Below are positions 1 through 7,663 of a DNA stretch of 64,000 nucleotides, piece by piece (positions within the stretch are counted from its first letter, which is position 1; each line of letters opens with the position of its first letter). The position numbers and the translations under genes were made by a program. The DNA is from Streptomyces sp. NBC_01341. Its GTDB lineage: Bacteria; Actinomycetota; Actinomycetes; Streptomycetales; Streptomycetaceae. Location: NCBI RefSeq assembly GCF_035946055.1, contig NZ_CP108364.1, positions 3,472,001 through 3,536,000 on the forward strand, read 5' to 3'. The notes beneath the pieces were generated by a model, which did not search any database, was not told where the DNA came from, and saw only the letters and a list, made by a program, of their open reading frames with translations.

Positions 1-612
1 GATGACGAGGGCCAGCACGACGATGCCCATCGTCTTCTGCGCGTCCTGCAGTCCGTGCCCGAGCGCCATACCGGCCGCCGAGACGGTCTGGGCTATGCGG
101 AAACCGCGCTTGGCCTTGTGCGGGTTGGCCTTCCGGAACATCCACAGGATGGCGACCATCACCAGGTATCCGGCCACGAGGCCGATGACCGGGGAGACGA
201 ACATCGGGATGACGATCTTGTCCAGCACCCCGGACCAGATCACGTCGGTCCCGCCGGCGAGCGCCGCCCCGACCATGCCGCCGAACAGGGCGTGCGAGGA
301 CGAGGAGGGCAGGCCGAAGTACCAGGTGACGAGGTTCCAGATGATCGCGCCGACCAGCGCGCAGAAGAGGATGCCCATCCCCTTCTGGCCGTGGGGCGTG
401 GCGATGATGCCTTCACTGACGGTCTTGGCGACCCCCTGGCCCAGGAAGGCGCCTGCGAGGTTCATCACAGCCGCCATCGCCAGAGCCGCACGCGGGGTCA
501 GCGCCCGGGTGGAGACCGAGGTGGCGATGGCGTTCGCCGAGTCGTGGAAGCCGTTCGTATACGTGAAGCCGAGCGCGACACCGATGGTCACGATCAGCGC
601 AAAGGTGTCCAC
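1..612 (-). CDS. pit: Low-affinity inorganic phosphate transporter, PiT family (3' end outside window)
   Basis: Integral membrane symporter that imports phosphate together with a cation. The visible N-terminal part is hydrophobic, starts VDTFALIVTIGVALGFTYTN, and carries the PiT signature GFHDSANAIA close to the N-terminus, followed by further membrane segments and the conserved LPSSSSHALFGG stretch. The GTG start lies 5 bp downstream of the DUF47 stop codon, so the two are one transcription unit. DUF47 proteins are regular partners of Pit transporters. The reading frame is open to the window edge, so roughly half the protein is missing here. I recall the S. coelicolor counterpart as PitH1 (SCO4138). 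No PhoP-type direct repeats were recognised upstream of the operon. Confidence 0.93.
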   Translation of the reverse strand, partial: MDTFALIVTIGVALGFTYTNGFHDSANAIATSVSTRALTPRAALAMAAVMNLAGAFLGQGVAKTVSEGIIATPHGQKGMGILFCALVGAIIWNLVTWYFGLPSSSSHALFGGMVGAALAGGTDVIWSGVLDKIVIPMFVSPVIGLVAGYLVMVAILWMFRKANPHKAKRGFRIAQTVSAAGMALGHGLQDAQKTMGIVVLALVI

Positions 613-617
613 GAGGT

Positions 618-1238
618 TCAGGACTCCTTGACCGCGATGGTCTCCACCGTGTTGGCGACGTGTTCGAACGCGTCAGCCGCCTCTTCCAGCACATCCACGA
701 TCTGCTTGAGCTTCAGCACGTCCATGGCGTCGTACTTGCCGTTGAACAGCTGGGCCAGCAGCTTGCGGTGGATCTGGTCGGCCTGGTTCTCCAGGCGGTT
801 GACCTCGATCCAGTACTCGGTGAGGTTGTCCATCGTCCGCAGACTCGGCATGGCCTCGGCAGTGAGTTCCGCCGCCCTGGCCAGGACCTCGATCTGCTGC
901 TCGACACCCTTCGGGAGCTCGTCGATCTGGTACAGGACGACCAGGTCGACGGCCTCCTCCATGAAGTCCATGATGTCGTCGAGCGACGACGCGAGGTTGT
1001 AGATGTCCTCGCGGTCGAACGGCGTGATGAAGGAGGAGTTCAGCTGGTGGAAGATCGCGTGGGTCGCGTCGTCCCCCGCGTGCTCCGCTGCCCGCATACG
1101 CTCCGCGATCTCGACTCGGGAGGCAGAATCCGCCCCGAGCAGTTCCATCAGGAGTTTCGAGCCCGTGACGATGTTGTCCGCGGAGGCGGAAAACATGTCG
1201 TAGAAGCTCGTCTCCCTGGGGGTCAGACGAAAGCGCAC
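618..1238 (-). CDS. DUF47 family phosphate transport accessory protein (PhoU-like fold)
   Basis: A 206-residue all-helical acidic protein that opens with RFRLTPRETSFYDMFSASA, typical of the DUF47 family. It keeps the PhoU-like acidic patches, for example PFDREDIYNLASSLDDIMDF, thought to hold metal ions. It is the first gene of a two-gene unit with pit. Family members are believed to modulate the adjacent Pit permease; that role is known for the family and is only inferred here. The ATG start is the only reasonable one and the length is usual for the family. Confidence 0.93.
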   Translation of the reverse strand: MRFRLTPRETSFYDMFSASADNIVTGSKLLMELLGADSASRVEIAERMRAAEHAGDDATHAIFHQLNSSFITPFDREDIYNLASSLDDIMDFMEEAVDLVVLYQIDELPKGVEQQIEVLARAAELTAEAMPSLRTMDNLTEYWIEVNRLENQADQIHRKLLAQLFNGKYDAMDVLKLKQIVDVLEEAADAFEHVANTVETIAVKES

Positions 1239-1384
1239 GTGGGGTCCTCGGGATGCTTTGGATTCGGTCAGGCTGATGCTAGGCGCATCATCCGGCCACG
1301 GCTAACCGGCGTTCTTCAGTGTCGCGCATCAGGCACAGTGATCAGCACGGACCCCCGGTCACGTTTCGGCTGGATTCGTTACCA

Positions 1385-1403
1385 TATACCCACCAGGGGT
1401 ATA
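1385..1403. promoter_or_regulatory. Probable CsoR operator (7-5-7 inverted repeat)
   Basis: TATACCC at 1385-1391 and GGGTATA at 1397-1403 form a perfect inverted repeat around a 5-bp centre. This matches the ATACCC/GGGTAT half-sites of actinobacterial CsoR operators. It lies 57 bp upstream of the csoR ATG, which fits copper-relieved autoregulation. The rest of the 220-bp gap between csoR and the divergent DUF47 gene shows no other clear site. Confidence 0.82.
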
Positions 1404-1459
1404 CAGACGGCACAGAACGGCACGGACCCCGCGGGGCACGAGGACAACGGGAGGACCCC

Positions 1460-1807
1460 ATGAGCACCACCGAGGCCGCAGACACAGCCGGTTCCGAAGC
1501 GGTCGTCACCGACCACGACCGCGGTATTCACGGGTACCACCACCAGAAGGAGGAGCACCTCAAGCGCCTGCGCCGCATCGAGGGCCAGGTCCGCGGACTC
1601 CAGCGGATGGTGGACGAGGACGTCTACTGCATCGACATACTCACCCAGGTGTCGGCCTCCACCAAGGCCCTGCAGTCCTTCGCGCTCCAGCTCCTCGAGG
1701 AGCACCTGCGCCACTGCGTCGCGGACGCCGCCGTCAAGGGCGGGGACGAGATCGACGCGAAGGTCGAAGAGGCCACCAAGGCGATCGCCCGCCTGCTGCG
1801 CACCTGA
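1460..1807 (+). CDS. csoR: Copper-sensing transcriptional repressor CsoR
   Basis: A small four-helix-bundle repressor that releases DNA when it binds Cu(I). The three ligands of the CsoR site are present: Cys57 in VYCIDIL, then His82 and Cys86 in EEHLRHC (H-x3-C). The family core RRIEGQVRGLQRMV precedes them at about 39-51. The ATG was chosen over an in-frame upstream start because GGGAGGA sits 5-11 bp before it and the protein then has a normal 115-residue length. The operator at 1385-1403 implies autoregulation. Its usual targets, a copper ATPase and chaperone, are not in this window. The S. coelicolor counterpart is, from memory, SCO4136. Confidence 0.95.
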   Translation: MSTTEAADTAGSEAVVTDHDRGIHGYHHQKEEHLKRLRRIEGQVRGLQRMVDEDVYCIDILTQVSASTKALQSFALQLLEEHLRHCVADAAVKGGDEIDAKVEEATKAIARLLRT

Positions 1808-1822
1808 GGACGGCCGGGCACG

Positions 1823-2029
1823 TCATACCCGGTGGCGGCCCTGCCGGGGGATGGACGGCGACTGCTCGGCCGGTCCATGACCGGTCCTGACATTGAGCAC
1901 CTCGTCGATCCGGTCGGCACTGAGCCGGTCCTCCAGCGCGTCCGCGGCCGCGATCATGAGCTCACCGCACAGTTCGATCTCGGCGAGGGCCACACAGTCC
2001 TGAGCGTTCGGAGCGCTGAGCGTCACCAC
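1823..2029 (-). CDS. Small conserved hypothetical protein (68 aa)
   Basis: No function recognised. The protein is short and acidic, with a central predicted helix (DCVALAEIELCGELMIAAADALEDRL) and a basic C-terminal tail. The GTG start was chosen because AGAGAGGTGA sits about 6 bp upstream; a GTG 9 bp earlier has its purine tract too close. It is convergent with csoR, with only 15 bp between the two stop codons, so the genes probably share a terminator or read into each other. Confidence 0.6.
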   Translation of the reverse strand: MVTLSAPNAQDCVALAEIELCGELMIAAADALEDRLSADRIDEVLNVRTGHGPAEQSPSIPRQGRHRV

Positions 2030-2136
2030 CTGCGTCACCTCTCTCTGCCGTCGCCGACTCTGGCGCACCGACTGCCTAGCGTAGGGACCGGAGCACGCAC
2101 CGCGCATGGCACGGACGGACCATTTCGGCCCCCTCC

Positions 2137-3033
2137 CTACGGCGCTTCCGGGCCACTCCGCCCCTGCTGGACCCGGCCCGTGTAGAGATCCGCGTCCGGC
2201 GGCAGCTCCACGGAGACCGGCGCCCCGAAGCCGTACAGCAGCGTCGTCGAGACCACCGCCACCGCGGGCCCCTCGGTCGCGAAGGTGAAGCGATGGCGCA
2301 CCTTCCGCAGCAGCCCCTCGTCGTCCAGATAGGCGTCGAACGGCACCGTGTCCGTGCTGAACCCTTTCGCCGCGGCAGTCAGCGCACCGCGCGAATCCCG
2401 CGAGGCCGCCCGCGCCGCCCTCCCGATGTCCGCCGTCCCCCGGTAGTGCCTGACCCGGACCCCCGCCAGCTCGGTGCGCCCCACGTACGTCACGTCCGCC
2501 GCGCCGCGCAGCAGCTCGGCCGCGGCCGTCGGATCGGTCACACCACCGGTGACGAGGTTGCCGTCCTCCAGGGCCGTCGTGTCGATCCGCACCCACTTGT
2601 CGTCCGGGACCCCGGCGCCGCGGTTCTTCATGTACAGCGCCCCGGGCGCCAGCAGTTCCGTGATCGGCCGGTGCTCGTCCGCCCCAGCCGCGTCCTTCGG
2701 CAGGACCACCTTGATCCGCCCCAGCTGACCGCGGAAGTCGTACGCGCCCTCGCCCCGGATCGTCACCCTGGTCCCACCGGCCGCCGTCTCCATCGACGTA
2801 CGGGTCTCGGCGCTGCCCGCGCGGACCAGCCCGTCCGCCGCCCGCCGCACCACGTCGGCCGGGCTCCCGGCACCGCCCTCCCGGGTCACGGCCCGCTCCC
2901 CGGCACCCTCACCGTCACTGCCACCGCCGTCGCCGTCGCCGGAGCACCCGGTGGCCACCGTCATCACGCCGGCGACGGCCAGGGCGCACACAGCCAGTGC
3001 CCCGACTCCGCACCTCTGCTGCCGCACCACCAT
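2137..3033 (-). CDS. Exported lipoprotein, LppX/LprG-like
   Basis: The N-terminus has a basic start (VVRQQR), a hydrophobic segment and a lipobox ending VATGC, followed by a Gly/Asp/Ser-rich linker, so it should be lipidated and anchored outside the membrane. The 270-residue remainder resembles the LppX/LprA/LprF/LprG fold of actinobacterial lipoproteins: an alternating beta-rich body including YLDDEGLLRKVRHRF, typical of the family's C-terminal half. The ATG at 3031-3033 was preferred to an upstream GTG because GGGGGT lies about 10 bp before it. Relatives carry lipids or glycolipids; the ligand here is unknown. Confidence 0.8.
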   Translation of the reverse strand: MVVRQQRCGVGALAVCALAVAGVMTVATGCSGDGDGGGSDGEGAGERAVTREGGAGSPADVVRRAADGLVRAGSAETRTSMETAAGGTRVTIRGEGAYDFRGQLGRIKVVLPKDAAGADEHRPITELLAPGALYMKNRGAGVPDDKWVRIDTTALEDGNLVTGGVTDPTAAAELLRGAADVTYVGRTELAGVRVRHYRGTADIGRAARAASRDSRGALTAAAKGFSTDTVPFDAYLDDEGLLRKVRHRFTFATEGPAVAVVSTTLLYGFGAPVSVELPPDADLYTGRVQQGRSGPEAP

Positions 3034-3185
3034 CGCCTGCCAACCCCCAACGACGTCCACCGACCCGGTTCCCGCCCCCTTCGCCTAACGACAGTCGGGG
3101 CGCACCGTCACGCCGCAGGGGCCCCACCGAAAGCCGATCGGCCCACACCCCGCCCCTCCGGGCGCCGTCCCAGTACCGTGGACGC

Positions 3186-3395
3186 GTGCATCAGGACCCC
3201 TCGGACCCCCTCGTCCAAGCCCCCGTACGCATTCCCTCGCAGGGCCCCGACGGGGCGCACACCACGACCACGGTCGAACGCGGCTCGTTCTGCCTGGCGC
3301 GCTGCGCCTGTGGATGGACCGGCCCCGCGAGGCGCTCCCGCGACCGGGCCCGCACCGACGCCGCGGAACACCTCACCGCGGCCGAGAGCCGGTAG
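3186..3395 (+). CDS. Small hypothetical protein with a CxCGW motif (69 aa)
   Basis: A short protein with SFCLARCACGWTGPARRS in the middle. The two close cysteines and following GW resemble half of a treble-clef or zinc-ribbon, as seen in small Streptomyces proteins of unknown role. The GTG start is the only start that gives this compact protein. It is convergent with the downstream TPR gene. No function can be assigned. Confidence 0.6.
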   Translation: MHQDPSDPLVQAPVRIPSQGPDGAHTTTTVERGSFCLARCACGWTGPARRSRDRARTDAAEHLTAAESR

Positions 3396-3469
3396 CGAGG
3401 TCGTCCGGCGCGCGGACCGTGCCGGAGAAGCGCCCCGGGAGCGCAACCTGCCGTACGCCCCGCCGGCCG

Positions 3470-6439
3470 TCAGCGCGGGCCCAGGGCTTCCCGCAGCCGG
3501 TGCTCGGCGCGCTCGACGGCGGCCCCCGCCGCGGGAAGCACCCTCCGCACGAACGCCAGCGCGTCGAGGGTCTCCCGGACCGCACCCTCCTTGCGTCCGA
3601 GACCGGCCAGCGCCTCGCACTGGACGGCGGCCCCGTCCCCGTCGAGCAGGACACAGTGCACGACGAGCAGACCCTCGTACGCGTCCGCGGCATCGTCCCC
3701 CGCCCCGCCGGCGAGCTCGGCGGCAGCTCCGAAGCTGCGCCGCGCCCGGTCGAGGCGTGCCGCCGCGTCCTCGTGCCGCCCACCACCGCCGACGAGCAGA
3801 GCAAGCGCGTACGTCAACTCGTTCCAGCCGTTCTCCGGCTCCATCTCCACAGCCCGCGCACAGTCGGCGAGCGCCTCCTCGACCCTCCCGAGGCTCAGAA
3901 GGGCACGGCCCCGCGCGGCCAGGGTCCAGTCGGACGACGGTTCGATCCCCAGGGCACGGCCGTAGTCGGCGACGGCATCCTCATGACGGCCCATCCGCTC
4001 GTACAGTTCGCCACGTCCGGTGAGGGCCCAGTGGAATCCGGGGTCGATGCCGAGGGCACGGCCGTAGTCGGAGACGGCCTCCTCGTACCGTCCGACGGCC
4101 TCGTACGCCTGCGCCCGGCTGCCGAAGGCCCAGGCGTACAGCGGGTCGATCTCCACCGCACGCGAGAAGTCGGCAAGCGCCTCATCATGACGGCCCATCC
4201 GCTCGAAGAGCCGCGCCCGGCTCCCCACGGCCCAGGCGTACTGCGGATCGATCGCGATGGCCATGGTGTAGTCGGCGAGCGCCTCCTCGGGACGGCCCAT
4301 CCCCTCAAGGAGCTGCGCCCGGCTCCCCACGGCCCACTCGTAGTCCGGGTCGATGTCGAGGGCACGGTCGTAGTCGGCCAGGGCATCGTCCTGCCGTCCC
4401 AGGGCCTCGTACGCCTGCGCCCGGCTCCCGAAGGCCCACGCGTACAGCGGGTCGATGGTGACCGCACGGGAGAAGTCGGCGAGCGCCTCGTCGTACCGGC
4501 CCAGAAGCCGGTACGCCTCCCCCCGGCTGCCGATGGCCCACGCGTCACCCGGGTCGAGCTCGATCGCCCGCGTGCAGGCGGCGACGGCTTCCTCGTGACG
4601 GCCGAGGACACGGTACGTCTCCCCCAGCCCGGCATGGGGACGTGCCGTGTCCGGCGCGAGGGCGACCGCCGCCGTGCAGTCCGCCAGCGCACTCTCGTGA
4701 TCACCCGCGACCCGGTACTCCCTGCCACGGACGGAGTAGGCCAACGCCCGCCCCGATGCGTCGAGTTCGGGAGCACCCAGCAGGAGTGACAGTGCACGCA
4801 CCCCGGCCTCCTCCTCGTCCGCCACGGACTCCAGGCGGCGGCCCCACGCCGTGAGGGCCGCCGAGTCGGCGTCGAGCCCGGCACGGCCGAGTGTCTGCGC
4901 CCAGCGCCGGTGCGTGGCCACGTCGAGACCGACGGCGTGGACGGTCTGCCGGAGAGCGTCGGGCAACGCACCACGGGGATGCGCACACAGCCGGTGGTAC
5001 GTCTCGTTCAGCCGGTGCTCACGCCACACGGCATCTCCCCACCGGGCATCCGCGTCCGCCCCCAGTTCCGCCTCCGCGCCGAGCCGCCCGCGCTCGAACA
5101 GCTCTGCCAGACGCGTGTGCGCCCGCTGCCACCGCTCGGGGGACCGGGTCCGCTGCAACCGCAGCATCGCCGCACGCACGACGTCGTGATACCGGCAGCG
5201 GCCGGCCTGCGGCGACACGAAGGCCAGAGCGCGGAGCCACGGATAGCCGTCCACCGCGGCCTCCGGGACGACCGCGCTGTAGATGTCCTCGTCCACCTGG
5301 AGGGGCAGCGCGCAGGCCAGGGCGGCTTCACGGCGGTGCGGGTCGGGTTCCCACTTCAGGAACCGCTCGACCGCCGTCTCCGAGGGGTCCCCGAAACCGT
5401 CGCCCGCCCTGGCTTCGCTCCGGGCCAGCATGTCGACCAGCAGGGGCAGCCGGCCCGAGAGCCGGAGCACCAGCTCGACGCTCGGCCCGTCCGTCACCCC
5501 GTGGGTGGCGAGCAGCGTGCGGGCCTCGTCCTCCGAGAAGACCTCCAGGCACACCTCGGTGACCTGGCCCAGCCAGTCCCCCCAGATCCGCTGGTCCAGG
5601 CGGAGCTGCCCGGACAGCACGATCTGCACGTTGACCGGCAGGCTGCCGTACTCCTCACCGAACGCGATCGTCCGCAACCAGGCGTCGAGGACCGGCCCGG
5701 TCCGTTCGTACACGTCGAAGAAGAGCACCACCCGTTCGCACCGCTCCGCGACTTCGGCCAGGTCGTCGAGGAACACCGGGGCCAGGGCCGCGAGCGGATG
5801 CATCACCAGGTGTACGTCGTCATGGCTGCGCAGGCGCGTGTTCAGCATCGCCCGCACCTTGTCGGCCCCCAGCGCCACCTGCTGCGGATCGACGGCTCCC
5901 ACGAACGGCCCCGCCCCGGGCACCAGCCCGATCGTGGCCAGCCCCACGTGCGCGGCGACCGTGCTGGACGGCGAGGCCGAGAGGGCCGGTGCCGCCCCGG
6001 CGGCGTCCGGCCCACCCGGCAGGGGCTGGGGTCCGGGCGCCGCGCTCTCGGCCTGGTACCTGCGCTGGCGGTAGGTGGCCAGCTGCCGGTCGAACCTCTT
6101 CAGCGGGTGGCCCTGCCGGCCCAGCCGCGCACTGACCGCCTCCATCGCCTCGATCGCGTCGTGCACCTCGTCGTCCACGTACGACGTCACCACGGATGCC
6201 TGCTCACGCGCGGCGGTCTCCCACTGCCGCACCAGGGTCGACTTGCCCACGCCCCCGTTGCCCCGCACGTGGAACAGGAACGGGAAGTCGGCGTCCTCGG
6301 GGTCGCGGGCGAACGTCTCCCGGAAGACGGCGAGCTCGCCCCGGCGTCCGACGAACCCCGCCCGCCCGCGCCGCCGATTGACTTCCTGCCGTGACGGCCG
6401 CCGCCCAGCCACACCCACCACCCCCGGATCCCCGCACAT
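3470..6439 (-). CDS. Large P-loop (STAND-like) NTPase with nine C-terminal TPRs
   Basis: A 989-residue cytoplasmic protein. The N-terminal NTPase has a Walker A GNGGVGKST at 60-68 and a Walker B-like VVLFFDVYE at 237-245. A helical region containing a possible winged helix follows (350-560). Nine tandem 34-residue TPRs of the form GRYDEALADFSRAV...IDPLY occupy about 565-870, and a degenerate helical tail ends the protein. NTPase plus TPR is the layout of STAND signalling switches, in which the repeats sense a ligand and the NTPase oligomerises. No effector domain is visible, so the output is unknown. The ATG start was taken, but GTG at residue 10 is also possible. The gene lies alone between convergent and co-directional neighbours. 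Confidence 0.85.
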   Translation of the reverse strand: MCGDPGVVGVAGRRPSRQEVNRRRGRAGFVGRRGELAVFRETFARDPEDADFPFLFHVRGNGGVGKSTLVRQWETAAREQASVVTSYVDDEVHDAIEAMEAVSARLGRQGHPLKRFDRQLATYRQRRYQAESAAPGPQPLPGGPDAAGAAPALSASPSSTVAAHVGLATIGLVPGAGPFVGAVDPQQVALGADKVRAMLNTRLRSHDDVHLVMHPLAALAPVFLDDLAEVAERCERVVLFFDVYERTGPVLDAWLRTIAFGEEYGSLPVNVQIVLSGQLRLDQRIWGDWLGQVTEVCLEVFSEDEARTLLATHGVTDGPSVELVLRLSGRLPLLVDMLARSEARAGDGFGDPSETAVERFLKWEPDPHRREAALACALPLQVDEDIYSAVVPEAAVDGYPWLRALAFVSPQAGRCRYHDVVRAAMLRLQRTRSPERWQRAHTRLAELFERGRLGAEAELGADADARWGDAVWREHRLNETYHRLCAHPRGALPDALRQTVHAVGLDVATHRRWAQTLGRAGLDADSAALTAWGRRLESVADEEEAGVRALSLLLGAPELDASGRALAYSVRGREYRVAGDHESALADCTAAVALAPDTARPHAGLGETYRVLGRHEEAVAACTRAIELDPGDAWAIGSRGEAYRLLGRYDEALADFSRAVTIDPLYAWAFGSRAQAYEALGRQDDALADYDRALDIDPDYEWAVGSRAQLLEGMGRPEEALADYTMAIAIDPQYAWAVGSRARLFERMGRHDEALADFSRAVEIDPLYAWAFGSRAQAYEAVGRYEEAVSDYGRALGIDPGFHWALTGRGELYERMGRHEDAVADYGRALGIEPSSDWTLAARGRALLSLGRVEEALADCARAVEMEPENGWNELTYALALLVGGGGRHEDAAARLDRARRSFGAAAELAGGAGDDAADAYEGLLVVHCVLLDGDGAAVQCEALAGLGRKEGAVRETLDALAFVRRVLPAAGAAVERAEHRLREALGPR
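3830..4747 (-). repeat. Nine tandem 102-bp units encoding TPRs
   Basis: Consecutive 102-bp units inside the NTPase gene encode 34-residue TPRs. Units 3, 4, 6 and 7 are very similar (AWAFGSRAQAYEA, ADFSRAV and IDPLYAWA recur), also at DNA level. Such similarity suggests recent duplication or gene conversion and could let the copy number vary. Confidence 0.85.
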
Positions 6440-6523
6440 GATGCCCCGTCACCAGGAGTGCGGACAGGCACTCCGAACGATCGGACTCAGCCAATCTTCG
6501 AAATGTGCGCGGGGCGGGACATG

Positions 6524-6560
6524 CGTGAGGGGGTGCCCCCTCACGGGGCACCCCCTCACG
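6524..6560 (-). terminator. Strong hairpin, likely terminator of the PAP2 gene
   Basis: Perfect 16-bp arms at 6524-6539 and 6545-6560 flank a 5-nt loop. It lies about 70 bp beyond the PAP2 stop on the minus strand and before the start of the NTPase gene. There is no T-run, as is usual in Streptomyces. Confidence 0.75.
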
Positions 6561-6632
6561 TCGACGGGTCACGTCGCCGGGCCAGGGCCTTTCGTGTGGA
6601 TCAGGCGAGCCCAGCAGGATCCGGGACAGCCC

Positions 6633-7364
6633 TCAGGCGGCGAGGTCCTTCTCGCCGGGCGCACCGCCACGGCCCGCGCCCGGACGGGGCTCGGGAATCC
6701 CGCGGGACTCACCCGGCCCACCGGCCCTCAGGGCCGGCCGGGCGGAGCGGACGAGCCTGCCGACCGCGCCGGCCCGGGCCACAGCGCCCACCAAGGGCGT
6801 CAGCAGCATCATCGCGAGCGGCGCGAGCAGCAGGGCCACCGCGGTACCGAGGGCGAAGCCACCGATCACGTCGGTCGGGTAGTGGACCCCCATGTAGACG
6901 CGGCAGAAGCCCTCCAGGAGCGCCAGCGCGATGGCCGCGAGCCCGAACTTACGGTTGGCCACGAAGAGACCCACGGCGATCGCCATGGCCATCGTCGCGT
7001 GGTCGCTGACGAAGGAGAAGTCCGTCTTGCCCTCCACCAGGACCTCGAGCCCCCGATGATCGAGGAACGGACGCGGCCTCTCCACGAAACCCCGGATGGG
7101 GATGTTGATGAGCAGGGCGATGCCGGCGGCCAGGGGCGCCCACACCAGCGCGGCGACGGCCGTCACCGAATCCTCGGTCGTCCCGCGTCGGCGCACGCTC
7201 CACCAGCACCACAGGACCGCCAGGACCATGCCCAGCATGATCCCGTACTCACCGACGAACTCCATGACCCGGTCGAACCAGGTCGGAGCTGCCTTCGCCA
7301 GCCCATTGATGTCGTAGAGCAGGCTGACGTCGGGGTTCGACCCATCGAGTGCGAGTCCAGCCAT
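6633..7364 (-). CDS. PAP2-superfamily membrane phosphatase
   Basis: A 243-residue protein with about five or six membrane segments and the three acid-phosphatase motifs: RGFVERPRP at 91-98, the FSFVSDHAT region with His122, and RVYMGVHYPTD at 155-165 (Arg155, His161, Asp165). The middle motif has SDH in place of the usual SGH. Family members dephosphorylate lipid phosphates such as phosphatidic acid or undecaprenyl pyrophosphate at the outer face of the membrane. The ATG was chosen because the start of similarity lies there; the frame remains open upstream to about 7505 but without a plausible N-terminus. The C-terminus is Gly/Pro/Arg-rich and cytoplasmic. Confidence 0.9.
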   Translation of the reverse strand: MAGLALDGSNPDVSLLYDINGLAKAAPTWFDRVMEFVGEYGIMLGMVLAVLWCWWSVRRRGTTEDSVTAVAALVWAPLAAGIALLINIPIRGFVERPRPFLDHRGLEVLVEGKTDFSFVSDHATMAMAIAVGLFVANRKFGLAAIALALLEGFCRVYMGVHYPTDVIGGFALGTAVALLLAPLAMMLLTPLVGAVARAGAVGRLVRSARPALRAGGPGESRGIPEPRPGAGRGGAPGEKDLAA

Positions 7365-7663
7365 CTGCTGCGGCCCCTTGCCTTGTCTGCTGCTGCGGCG
7401 CACAACGGCGTACGTCGCCTTGTCGGACCCCCGTGGTCGGTGCGGAATCGGTGCCGCGAGGCGCCATGATGCCCTGCCGCACGGCCGCCCCGGACAGCCA
7501 CGCATGGTCAGTGCACATGCTGTCCCAGTCCAGGGAACGGTCTGATCACCGTCTACGTTCCGCTCTCCACCGAATGATCACCATGACGTTATCGAAGAGT
7601 GACTCATCGTCGCAGCTCAGGGCCCAGGCTTCACGGAGAGTTCCAGCCATGGCCGACTCACCG
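7365..7663. other. Non-coding gap between PAP2 and hydrolase genes
   Basis: This should hold the PAP2 promoter and the 3' end of the hydrolase transcript, both on the minus strand. I could not identify a convincing -35/-10 pair or a terminator hairpin in it. Confidence 0.4.

Noticed and set aside
55..1002. Long open frame opposite pit and the DUF47 gene
   Set aside because: It is the antisense shadow of two clearly homologous genes and shows only the Arg/Asp/His-rich composition typical of GC-rich shadow frames.
2293..4789. Very long plus-strand open frames (up to 576 codons) opposite the lipoprotein and TPR genes
   Set aside because: Low-complexity Arg/Pro/Gly translation and repeats mirroring the TPR units on the other strand; no start context or domain.
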